Assembly: GCA_947374505.1 (NCBI GenBank)
Contig: CANCCE010000004.1
Span: 1-31,577, forward strand
Reading direction: 5' to 3'
From: Comamonadaceae bacterium
GTDB taxonomy: Bacteria > Pseudomonadota > Gammaproteobacteria > Burkholderiales > Burkholderiaceae_C
Length of the DNA: 31,577 nucleotides
This document shows, in pieces, positions 7,538 to 14,606 of this stretch. Within the stretch, counting starts at the first letter, position 1, and each line of letters begins with the position of its first letter. Both the position numbers and the translations under genes were made by a program. The notes under the pieces were generated by a model. That model was not told where the DNA came from. It saw nothing but the letters and a program-made list of their open reading frames with translations, and made no database searches.

Positions 7538-8921
7538 GTGTGGGCCTTACCAACGCGTTAAATTGAAGCTCAACCTTGAGCCCACCGAGGTGCTCGGAGT
7601 GCCCCAGCGACAGTGTCGCTCCATGGCGTTTGGCGATCACCGCGACGATCGCCATGCCCAGGCCACTGCCGACTTCTGCATGGGTTTGCTTGGCCCGGTA
7701 AAAACGATCAAACACGCGTGCGCGATCGACTTTAGCAATCCCCGGGCCACTGTCTTCCACCGTTAAAACCGGTCTGCCGTTTCGCCGCATCAAAGACACA
7801 TCAATCTGGCCGCCGCTGGGGCTGTATTTGATGGCGTTGTCCAAAAGATTTCGCAGGAGAGTGCGCAGGGCTTCGGGTTGGCCGGGCACCTGGATATCGC
7901 TGCTGTCAAGCAGCTGGGCAAGGCCCATGTCGATCTGTTTTTGGCGTGCCTGTGGCAAGAGGTCAGTCACCGCCAGTTTGATCACTTCATGCAAGTCAAC
8001 CGGCTGGTCGAGCCTGAGACCCTGACCGGAGTCGGCTTCTTCGTGCGCCAGCAGCAGCAGTTGTTCCAGCAGTCGAATGCTCCGGTCTATGCCTTGATTG
8101 AGCCGTCTGATGCCCTCATCGCGTACGGCTAGCTTGTCCCCGTTGTGGCTTAAGGCTTGCGCTTGGAGCTTCAGGGCCGTCAGCGGGGAGCGTAGTTCGT
8201 GAGCCGCATCGGCGATAAAATTTTTCTGCACCTCAAAGGCCTCTTTCACCCTGCCAAACAACAGGTTGAGTTCGTCCACCAAAGGCCGGACCTCTTGCGG
8301 CAGGCCGTCATTGGAGAGCGGAGAAAAATCGTCAGCGGCCCGGTTGGCCAGCTGACGGCGAGCGCGATCAATCGGGGCCAGCGAACGGCTGATAACCCAC
8401 CAGACGGCCATGATCAAGAGCGGCGTGAGCACAGCAAAAGGCAGAATGGCGCGCGTGGCCATGGCGCGTGCGCGGGCCGTTCGGCCATCCAGGTCCTGTG
8501 CGATCTGGATGGTTTGCAAACCCGTTTGTAGCGAGTACACGCGGTAGTGGTTGCCAAAGGCCTCGACGTCAGAAAATCCCAGCACGGTACTGGTGGGGAG
8601 AGCCGCACGGCTGGAGCGAAAGATCTGTGTGCCGTTTTGCCCCCAGATTTGTATGAACAGATTCAGACCTTGGTCAGCGTCAAACGCATCTGATGACAGG
8701 CCGGGCGGGACGCCGTTGCGCATGGACCGGGCCACTTGTTGCAAGTGCTCGTCAAACAGCGCATCGGCCTGACTCAGGGCACCGCGGTAAGCCGTGACGG
8801 CTTGCAACAGAGTGACGGACACGATGGCGAGCAGCACCAGCCACAGCAGTCGGCGCCGCAGCGAATGACTGGGCTGGCTGAGCTGAGTCGATGCGTCGGG
8901 GCTCGCTTCGGTGGAGTTCAT
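7533..8921 (-). CDS. QseC-like sensor histidine kinase
   Basis: A 462-residue inner-membrane sensor kinase. Helix 1 is around residues 24-44, the periplasmic sensor around 45-158, helix 2 around 159-178, then a HAMP-like linker. The H-box DAAHELRSPLTAL has the phosphorylated His at 241. ATP-binding boxes follow: N (LLRNLLDNAIKYSP), G1 (VEDSGPGIA), F (VFDRFYRA) and G2 (GSGLGMAIV). The short periplasmic region fits the QseC/TctE class. The start codon overlaps the response-regulator stop by one base (TAATG), showing translational coupling. It phosphorylates the neighbouring regulator. The signal is unknown; the downstream degP suggests envelope stress. Confidence 0.93.
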   Translation of the reverse strand: MNSTEASPDASTQLSQPSHSLRRRLLWLVLLAIVSVTLLQAVTAYRGALSQADALFDEHLQQVARSMRNGVPPGLSSDAFDADQGLNLFIQIWGQNGTQIFRSSRAALPTSTVLGFSDVEAFGNHYRVYSLQTGLQTIQIAQDLDGRTARARAMATRAILPFAVLTPLLIMAVWWVISRSLAPIDRARRQLANRAADDFSPLSNDGLPQEVRPLVDELNLLFGRVKEAFEVQKNFIADAAHELRSPLTALKLQAQALSHNGDKLAVRDEGIRRLNQGIDRSIRLLEQLLLLAHEEADSGQGLRLDQPVDLHEVIKLAVTDLLPQARQKQIDMGLAQLLDSSDIQVPGQPEALRTLLRNLLDNAIKYSPSGGQIDVSLMRRNGRPVLTVEDSGPGIAKVDRARVFDRFYRAKQTHAEVGSGLGMAIVAVIAKRHGATLSLGHSEHLGGLKVELQFNALVRPTL

Positions 8922-9577
8922 TATTTGGGGACCAAGTAACCGAGCCCACGGACGGTCTGAATCACCTCGTTACCGAGTTTTTTGCGCAGTCCGTGGACAT
9001 ACACCTCGACCGCGTTGCTGTTGATGTCGTCTTTCCAGCTGAAGAGTTTGTCTTCCAGCTGGGCTCGGGACAGCAGCACGCCCGGACGTACCAGCAGCGC
9101 TTCAAGAACAGCCCATTCACGCGCGGACAACAACACCGGCTGCCCATGAGCGGTGGCCTCGCGGGTGGCCGGGTTCAAGGTGATGCCCTTGTGTTCAAAA
9201 ACGGGTTCACCCCGACCGGCACTGCGGCGCAACAGCGCCCGAATGCGCGCCAGCAATTCATCGGTGTCATAGGGTTTGACGATGTAGTCGTCGGCACCTG
9301 CATCCAGGCCTGCCACGCGGTCGCCTTTCGCATCGCGTGCAGTCGCCACCAGAACCGGCGTCGCGATGTGCTGAGAACGAAGACTGTGGAGCAGGTCCAG
9401 CCCATCACGGCCCGGCAGACCCAAATCAAGCAAGAGCAGATCGTAGTGTTCGTTCATCAAGGCTGCATCGGCCAGGCTGGCGTCACGGACCCAATCGACT
9501 GCGTAGTGTTCCCCGCGCAGCAGCCCCAGCACGGTTTCACCAATCATCAGGTCGTCTTCAACCAACAGCAGGCGCAT
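8921..9577 (-). CDS. OmpR/PhoB-family response regulator (QseB-like)
   Basis: A 218-residue DNA-binding regulator. The receiver domain (about 1-115) has the acidic pair near residues 7-9 (VEDD), the phosphoacceptor Asp51 (LLLLDLGLPG), a conserved Thr/Ala in VLVATARD and Lys in DDYIVKPYD. The winged-helix output domain (about 125-218) includes LSAREWAVLEALL, DDINSNAVEVYVHGLRKKLG and IQTVRGLGYLV. It is first in an operon with the kinase. A CTTAAG-N5-CTTAAC element 39 bases upstream of the start is likely its own binding site, implying autoregulation, and the same element precedes degP. It is closest to the QseB/PmrA group by motif; the exact orthologue is unsure. Confidence 0.93.
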   Translation of the reverse strand: MRLLLVEDDLMIGETVLGLLRGEHYAVDWVRDASLADAALMNEHYDLLLLDLGLPGRDGLDLLHSLRSQHIATPVLVATARDAKGDRVAGLDAGADDYIVKPYDTDELLARIRALLRRSAGRGEPVFEHKGITLNPATREATAHGQPVLLSAREWAVLEALLVRPGVLLSRAQLEDKLFSWKDDINSNAVEVYVHGLRKKLGNEVIQTVRGLGYLVPK

Positions 9578-9615
9578 TTTTACTTTCTTCCGGCACCTCA
9601 GTGTCGTGCCATCAG

Positions 9616-9632
9616 CTTAAGCGAGGCTTAAC
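9616..9632 (-). promoter_or_regulatory. PmrA/QseB-like response-regulator box upstream of the two-component operon
   Basis: CTTAAG (9616-9621), five bases, CTTAAC (9627-9632); on the gene strand GTTAAG-N5-CTTAAG. It lies 39 bases before the response-regulator start codon. Hexamer and spacing match the element before degP. Confidence 0.6.
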
Positions 9633-9681
9633 AGGTTGACAGGTTCAGACGGCACAAGTTCTCTGCCGCAACTTGGCTGGA

Positions 9682-10695
9682 TCAATGACCTTGTTTGGCT
9701 GATGCCAGCTCTTTTTCCAGTACATCGATTCGCGCCAGCATTGCAGCCATACGGCTGTTGAGTCCACCGACATTGAAGACTGTGGCGTTATCGGCAGGCG
9801 CATCCAGCTGGTTACCGTACCCGAGCCAAGATGAATCGTAAACCCGCACTTTTTTGAAGCCCAGTTGCTCCAGCACACCCGCTGTCTCAGAGGCGCGCAC
9901 GCCAGACTGGCAATACACCACGGTCTCTTTCTCCGGATCAAGCCGGGCGTACAGTGCCTTCAGGTCTGTGCTGGATTTAAGTGCCATGCCAGTCGAATCG
10001 CTCACCTGTTTTTTGGCTAACTTGAGCTGCGTTTCTGGATCCACCCAATTTTGTTCATAGGGGATATTGATCGCGCCTGGAATGTGGCCGCCACGCAGAG
10101 CGCGGATGTCTTCGCCCGAAAACTCTTTGGGGGTACGCACGTCAATGACCTGCACGGCAGGGCTGTTCAAGCGCCCTGTCATTTCTGCGGTCGTCACGGC
10201 CACATCTTTCTGCGCCGTGAGTTTGAGCTTGACGGATGCAGCGGCCGCAGCGTTGGTCGATACCGGCAACCCAGCCGCCTGCCAGCCCTCCAGGCCATCG
10301 TGAAGCACGCTGACCTTGTCAGCGCCAAAATAGCGCAGGGTGTAGCGGCCGAAATAAGCGTTCCAAGTGCCACGCGCACCGTACACCACCGTCTCACGGG
10401 CCGGGTTAATCCCGGCGGCACCGAGCAGGGCTTCGATACGCGATGTAGCGACGAAATCTTCGGAGTTGGGGTCGCGCAAAAGAGTGGCTGCATCACCCAG
10501 ATTCAGCGCACCCGGCACGTGGCCTTTGGCGTAGTCTCGTGCATCGCGCACGTCCCACACCTGGACACCTCGCTGAATCGCTGCCTGCGCATAGGCTACG
10601 TCCACAATGGTCTGTGCACCCGCGCACAAAGGCATCAACCATGACGCCATACCCAAGGCCAAGCAAGCCCTTGTTTTTTGAACCATCTTCCGCAT
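9682..10695 (-). CDS. Exported tandem-rhodanese sulfurtransferase
   Basis: A 337-residue protein with a signal peptide (cleavage probably after CAGAQ, near residue 29) and two rhodanese domains. The C-terminal domain has the active-site loop VVYCQSGVRASE with the catalytic Cys262. The equivalent N-terminal loop reads VVYGARGTWNAY, so that Cys is replaced by Gly106 and the domain is probably structural, as in thiosulfate or 3-mercaptopyruvate sulfurtransferases. Such enzymes transfer sulfane sulfur to cyanide or thiols; here it would act in the periplasm. GAAGGAG lies about eight bases before the ATG. A short C-terminal tail (MAAMLARIDVLEKELASAK) looks coiled-coil-like. The physiological acceptor is unknown. 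Confidence 0.9.
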   Translation of the reverse strand: MRKMVQKTRACLALGMASWLMPLCAGAQTIVDVAYAQAAIQRGVQVWDVRDARDYAKGHVPGALNLGDAATLLRDPNSEDFVATSRIEALLGAAGINPARETVVYGARGTWNAYFGRYTLRYFGADKVSVLHDGLEGWQAAGLPVSTNAAAAASVKLKLTAQKDVAVTTAEMTGRLNSPAVQVIDVRTPKEFSGEDIRALRGGHIPGAINIPYEQNWVDPETQLKLAKKQVSDSTGMALKSSTDLKALYARLDPEKETVVYCQSGVRASETAGVLEQLGFKKVRVYDSSWLGYGNQLDAPADNATVFNVGGLNSRMAAMLARIDVLEKELASAKQGH

Positions 10696-10890
10696 GCTGT
10701 TGACTCCTTCAATATGAGGCTGAGAATTTAAACGGTATGGCGCACGATACCCGCAGCGTTAAAAAGATTATCAGTCCTAATGGATGAAGAGATGGATGGC
10801 CATTGAAGACCCGCCGCGCCCTGACCAACGCATTGCCAACACAGCTGTCCTTAAGTCGCCGAAAATAGCAATTTCGACAACAAGGTCCTT

Positions 10891-11100
10891 GTGAATCAAT
10901 CCGTTGCTCATGCCGAACTCATCGCCTCTTTCAAGAGGGCGGAGGAAGACGCTGCACACAAATTCGGATTGATCAAAGCGGTTGAAAAAAAGGGGCCTAA
11001 GGCCATTCAGGCGGCCGTCGAAACTGCTGCTAAGGCTGCCAAACGCAGGGATTCATTTGCCAAAAAGATGAGTGTCCTCGGGGTGAGCCTCAAGGATTGA
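10891..11100 (+). CDS. Small Lys/Ala-rich protein of unknown function
   Basis: A 69-residue basic, alanine-rich, probably helical protein (segment KAIQAAVETAAKAAKRRDSF) starting at a GTG with AAGG closely upstream. No transmembrane segment or signal peptide is seen and I recognise no family. Composition resembles small basic nucleoid- or nucleic-acid-associated proteins, but that is only a resemblance. It stands alone between the divergent rhodanese gene and the left 45-bp repeat. Codon use looks normal for the window, which favours a real gene. Confidence 0.55.
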   Translation: MNQSVAHAELIASFKRAEEDAAHKFGLIKAVEKKGPKAIQAAVETAAKAAKRRDSFAKKMSVLGVSLKD

Positions 11101-11114
11101 GCGGCACACGGTGC

Positions 11115-11159
11115 GATGGCTCAGTCCCGTGTGGCATGTCGCTGCACGCAGTCGATGTA
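11115..11159. repeat. Left copy of a 45-bp perfect direct repeat (detached 3' end of the DUF1841 gene)
   Basis: Identical over all 45 bases to 26480-26524 and in the same orientation. Read on the minus strand it encodes YIDCVQRHATRD and a stop, exactly the last 12 codons and stop of the DUF1841 gene at 26486-26920, plus six bases beyond. The frame stays open for only about a dozen more codons upstream (SVRFNESVKFRK) and no DUF1841 body is present, so this is a detached gene end. The repeat contains a short CTGC-AC-GCAG dyad (11142-11151). Confidence 0.9.
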
Positions 11160-11175
11160 CTTGCGAAACTTGACG

Positions 11176-11204
11176 GATTCATTGAATCGGACACTGTTGA
11201 TTCA
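11176..11204. promoter_or_regulatory. GATTCA repeat cluster upstream of the catabolic operon
   Basis: GATTCA-T-TGAATC (11176-11188) is a perfect palindrome, and another GATTCA lies at 11199-11204, 23 bases from the first. They are about 165 bases before the monooxygenase start, within the 208-base stretch between the left repeat and the first catabolic gene. A TTGACG (11170-11175) could be a -35 box, but I see no good -10. It is a possible regulator-binding site; the regulator is unknown. Confidence 0.3.
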
Positions 11205-11367
11205 TAAGCTAAAGCGATTAACTGAAAGAATATTTGTGCTTTCCTTTTGAGGGCCTCGCAACTACAGTTCCTCTTTAAGCATGGGTTTCGAGTCTGCTAC
11301 ACCAGCGTGTGTCTTACTTCGCCATTTGGTCGAGGCCTTCAATGAGCTGTCATTAAAAGAGATGTCT

Positions 11368-12555
11368 ATGAAAGTTGTCGTGGTCGGTGCAGGCATTGGT
11401 GGCTTAATCGCCGCACTGGCCTTGCTCAAAAAGGGTTTCGATGTTCAGGTCATTGAGCAGGCCAAAGAGCTCGTAGGGTTGGGAGCGGGACTCCAAATCA
11501 GTCCGAACGGTAACCGTATTTTGGCGGCGCTCGGCCTGACTGACGCCATGGCTCGGGTCGCATCTGAGCCACAGGGCAAGAAGGTACGTTTGTGGAACAG
11601 TGGTCAAACGTGGAATCTTTTCGATCTCGGCGTAGCTTCCCGTGAGCGCTACGGTTTTCCTTATTTGACGGTTCATCGGGGTGATTTGCACCAAGTGCTT
11701 GTTGACGCAGTGACCGCACTCAAGGCTAACGCCATCACCACCGGTGTACGGATTGACAGCATGGAGGTCCGTGGCGACGAGGTAGCGATCATCAGCGGAG
11801 GCCGTGAAATTGCCATCGCTGATGTGGTCGTGGGGGCCGACGGCGTGCACTCCCAAGTACGCCAGAGCCTGATTGGCGAGGATCGCCCACGCTTTTCCGG
11901 CATCATCGCTTGGCGCGGCGTCATCGAGGCGATGGCGCTACCCGCACACTTGCGTCAGCCTTATGGTTACAACTGGGTCGGACCGGGTGCACACGTTGTC
12001 AACTATCCGTTGCGCGGCGGCGAATTAGTCAACTTCGTCGGGGTCGTTGAACAGCAGGGCTGGGAAGTGGAGTCATGGACGGAAAAAGGGAGCATCGACG
12101 CCTGCCTGCAAGATTTTGCCGGTTGGCACGACGATGTGCAGACATTGATACGCGCGCTGCACACGCCCTTTCGTTGGGCGCTCATGGGTCGTGAGCCCAT
12201 GCCGCGGTGGAGCTACGGCCGCGTCACCCTGTTGGGCGATGCCTGCCACCCGACACTGCCTTTTTTGGCGCAAGGTGCGGTCATGGCTATGGAAGACGGC
12301 TTTATTCTTGCGCGCTGCCTCGAGGCTTCGCCAGACGATCCGTCCACTGCTCTCGCACGCTACGAGCGAGCCCGTATGGAGCGCACCGCTCGCGTTGTGC
12401 AAGGCTCAGCAGCCAACGCGACTCGCTTCCACAACCCTCAGCTCGCCCATGCGCAGGGTGCCGCGAAGTATATTGACGAAGAGTGGAGTGAGGCGCGTGT
12501 CAAGGAGCGTTACGACTGGCTGTTCTCGTACAACGCTGAGACTGTCCCAGTCTGA
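11368..12555 (+). CDS. FAD-dependent aromatic monooxygenase (salicylate / 3-hydroxybenzoate hydroxylase-like)
   Basis: A 395-residue group A flavoprotein monooxygenase that would use NAD(P)H and O2 to hydroxylate an aromatic acid in the cytoplasm. It shows the FAD dinucleotide fold GAGIGG at residues 7-12, the middle motif GADGVHSQVR near 156-165, and the FAD ribityl-binding motif GDACHPTLPFLAQG from residue 290. Sequence style is that of salicylate 1-hydroxylase, 3-hydroxybenzoate 6-hydroxylase and 6-hydroxynicotinate 3-monooxygenase; substrate cannot be chosen between them. I start at 11368 because AAAAGAG is well spaced before this ATG and the FAD fold begins immediately; starts at 11362 and 11281 add unconserved residues. 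It is first in the plus-strand catabolic series. Confidence 0.88.
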   Translation: MKVVVVGAGIGGLIAALALLKKGFDVQVIEQAKELVGLGAGLQISPNGNRILAALGLTDAMARVASEPQGKKVRLWNSGQTWNLFDLGVASRERYGFPYLTVHRGDLHQVLVDAVTALKANAITTGVRIDSMEVRGDEVAIISGGREIAIADVVVGADGVHSQVRQSLIGEDRPRFSGIIAWRGVIEAMALPAHLRQPYGYNWVGPGAHVVNYPLRGGELVNFVGVVEQQGWEVESWTEKGSIDACLQDFAGWHDDVQTLIRALHTPFRWALMGREPMPRWSYGRVTLLGDACHPTLPFLAQGAVMAMEDGFILARCLEASPDDPSTALARYERARMERTARVVQGSAANATRFHNPQLAHAQGAAKYIDEEWSEARVKERYDWLFSYNAETVPV

Positions 12556-12591
12556 CGTGCCTCCCCTCAATCTTCATAAGACCGCCCCGTC

Positions 12592-12723
12592 ATGACTACA
12601 TCCGACTCCAACCGTGGCCTTCGCTCCGTCACCAAGCTTGGCCGCGACGCACAAGCGAGTCGCAAGTTCTTGCCAGCTTGGGTTAGCGCCGGTGTCCGCA
12701 GCTGGTTCCAGCCTTTCGGGTGA
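12592..12723 (+). CDS. Possible 43-residue peptide or gene remnant
   Basis: An ATG at 12592 opens a 43-codon frame (starting MTTSDSNRGLRSV, ending SWFQPFG, stop 12721-12723) within the 216-base gap between the monooxygenase and the Mo-hydroxylase genes. The aromatic, basic end (VRSWFQPFG) looks protein-like, but there is no clear ribosome binding site and no family I recognise. It may be a small co-transcribed peptide, the remnant of a lost gene, or chance. Confidence 0.25.
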   Translation: MTTSDSNRGLRSVTKLGRDAQASRKFLPAWVSAGVRSWFQPFG

Positions 12724-12771
12724 TCGGCGGACGAACTTTAAACCCTGACGATCAGCACTCGGCGCAATCCC

Positions 12772-13596
12772 ATGTATCCATTTACCTACTCTCGACCCCA
12801 AAGCGTCGCCGATGCGGTTGCCTTGTTGGGCGCAGACCCTGCGGCAAAGCCGCTGGCGGGCGGCATGACGCTGGTGCCCACGCTGAAGCAACGACTGGCC
12901 AGTCCATCGCATCTGGTTGATGTATCGCGCCTGCCTGAACTTAAAGGGATTACCTTCGATGAAGGAATGCTGCGTATTGGCGCAGCCACGTCGCATGCTG
13001 TCGTGGCCGAATCGCCTGTTGTACGAGAAGTGTTGCCCGCGCTGGCCACTCTTGCCAGCCTGATCGGCGACGCACAAATACGTCACCGTGGCACGCTGGG
13101 CGGCTCTATCGCCAACAACGATCCGGCGGCTGACTACCCGGGCGCCATACTGGGCTTGGGCGCAACTGTTATCACCGACCGCCGCAAAATCCCTGCAGAG
13201 GATTTTTTCACCGGTATGTTTTCCACGGCGCTCGCAGCCGACGAGATCGTAGTTGCGGTTCAATTTCCGCAGCCGCGTCGTGCGGTCTACCTCAAACACC
13301 GGCATCCGGCCTCCGGTTATGCGGTGGTAGGGGTGTTCATCGCTGACACATCGGGCGGTGCACGCATCGCGCTGACGGGCGCTGCACCGTGTGTCATGCG
13401 CTGGTCCGCGGCTGAAGACAGGCTGGCGTCAGCTGGCGACTGGTCACCCTCATGCGTCGAAGGTCTCCGCTTGCCGTCAGCCCACTTGAATGACGATCTG
13501 GGCGCCACAGCTGCTTATCGTGCCTATTTAGCGGGCGTGCTGCTACGCCGTGCCATTGCACAACTGTCCGATACGGCTGAGTCCGCCGGGCACTGA
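12772..13596 (+). CDS. Molybdenum hydroxylase FAD-binding subunit (CoxM-like)
   Basis: A 274-residue medium subunit of the xanthine-oxidase family. The FAD pyrophosphate-binding motif AGGMTLVPTLKQR is near residues 29-41 and the second FAD motif TLGGSIANNDPAADYP near 108-123, followed by the CO-dehydrogenase flavoprotein C-terminal domain. It would pass electrons from the 2Fe-2S clusters to an acceptor. It is followed after 11 bases by the fused CoxG-CoxS gene and then the Mo subunit, a complete three-part enzyme in the M-S-L order used by CO dehydrogenase relatives. The presence of this subunit distinguishes it from the two-subunit nicotinate hydroxylase NicAB. No strong ribosome binding site precedes the ATG. 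Confidence 0.9.
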   Translation: MYPFTYSRPQSVADAVALLGADPAAKPLAGGMTLVPTLKQRLASPSHLVDVSRLPELKGITFDEGMLRIGAATSHAVVAESPVVREVLPALATLASLIGDAQIRHRGTLGGSIANNDPAADYPGAILGLGATVITDRRKIPAEDFFTGMFSTALAADEIVVAVQFPQPRRAVYLKHRHPASGYAVVGVFIADTSGGARIALTGAAPCVMRWSAAEDRLASAGDWSPSCVEGLRLPSAHLNDDLGATAAYRAYLAGVLLRRAIAQLSDTAESAGH

Positions 13597-13607
13597 GGAA
13601 AAATAGC

Positions 13608-14606
13608 ATGCAATTCAAGGGAAGTCAAACCATCGATGCGACTCGGGCCGCGGTCTGGGCCGGTCTGAATAATCCGGTGGTGTTGCAGCAATGCATCGCA
13701 GGATGTGAACAATTTGAGGAGACTGGCGACGGTCGGTGGCAAGCCGTTGTGTTGGTCTCAGTGGGGCCAGTCAAGGCCCGATTCAAGGGCCGCGTCACCT
13801 TGCACGAACGTCAGCCGCTGCTTGGCTATCGTTTATGTGGAGAGGGCGAGGGGGGCATCGCCGGCTTCGGTCAGATGGAGGCCAGGGTCACGCTGCAAGA
13901 CGACGGTACGCATACCCGGCTGGATTACGCAGTTGAAGCCAGCGTCGGCGGCAAGCTTGCGCAAATCGGCTCCCGCTTGGTGAGTGGTGTTGCTCAAAAG
14001 ATGGCGGACCATTTTTTTGCGCGCTTCAACCAGCTGCTGAGTCAACCTGTGAGCGTGGCACTAAGCCGACTGGATTCGGCTGCTGGCGCGGTATGGACGG
14101 AGGAGGCGAAGGGCAACGACAGCCTCTGCGACGTTTCACTCACCGTTAACGGCCAGGTTGTTCAGCGGTACGTCGACCCTCGCATGTTGCTTGTAGAACT
14201 CTTGCGCCAGGAACTGCGCCTGACTGGAACCCATGTCGGTTGCGACACCAGCCAATGCGGCGCCTGCACTGTTCGACTGGATGGCGCAGCCGTTAAATCT
14301 TGCAGCATTCTAGCGGCGCAGGCGAGTGGGGGAGAGGTCGTCACCATTGAGGGTTTAGCACCAGCAGGCAGCCTACACGCACTGCAGAAGGCCTTCAACC
14401 ACTGCCACGCGCTGCAGTGTGGATTCTGCACACCCGGCATGATCATGGCTGCCGACGATCTGCTTCGCTCCGGCCGGCCAGTGACTGACGCAAGCATTCA
14501 TCAAGCCATAGAAGGTAACCTGTGCCGTTGTACCGGCTACGTCAACATCATTGAAGCAGTGCATCAGGCTGCCCGCGCCACTGACCACGCGGAGGCCAGG
14601 TCGTGA
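13608..14606 (+). CDS. CoxG (SRPBCC) fused to a 2Fe-2S subunit (CoxS)
   Basis: A 332-residue two-domain protein. Residues 1-147 are a CoxG/START-like (SRPBCC) domain: MQFKGSQTID, VSVGPVKARFKGRVTL, and the closing helix SGVAQKMADHFFARFNQLL. After a linker (about 148-173), residues 174-325 are a complete xanthine-oxidase-type iron-sulfur subunit. It has the plant-ferredoxin cysteines C212, C217, C220 and C232, and the second cluster C271, C274, C306 and C308 (CGFC, CRC). In CO dehydrogenase clusters coxS and coxG are separate genes; CoxG binds the membrane and recruits the enzyme. The fusion would tether the enzyme directly to the membrane. The stop overlaps the Mo-subunit start by four bases (GTGA). 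Confidence 0.9.
   Translation: MQFKGSQTIDATRAAVWAGLNNPVVLQQCIAGCEQFEETGDGRWQAVVLVSVGPVKARFKGRVTLHERQPLLGYRLCGEGEGGIAGFGQMEARVTLQDDGTHTRLDYAVEASVGGKLAQIGSRLVSGVAQKMADHFFARFNQLLSQPVSVALSRLDSAAGAVWTEEAKGNDSLCDVSLTVNGQVVQRYVDPRMLLVELLRQELRLTGTHVGCDTSQCGACTVRLDGAAVKSCSILAAQASGGEVVTIEGLAPAGSLHALQKAFNHCHALQCGFCTPGMIMAADDLLRSGRPVTDASIHQAIEGNLCRCTGYVNIIEAVHQAARATDHAEARS

Noticed and set aside
8891..9631. Open plus-strand frame opposite the response regulator
   Set aside because: The minus strand encodes an intact OmpR-type regulator with all key residues; the plus frame shows no domain and is a complement artefact.
11115..11196. A second, truncated DUF1841 pseudogene
   Set aside because: Only the last 12 codons match. 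The open frame before them is short and shows no DUF1841 residues, so a duplicated end is the better reading.
12574..13305. 243-codon minus-strand frame opposite the CoxM-like gene
   Set aside because: It opposes a gene with two FAD motifs and has no recognisable content of its own.
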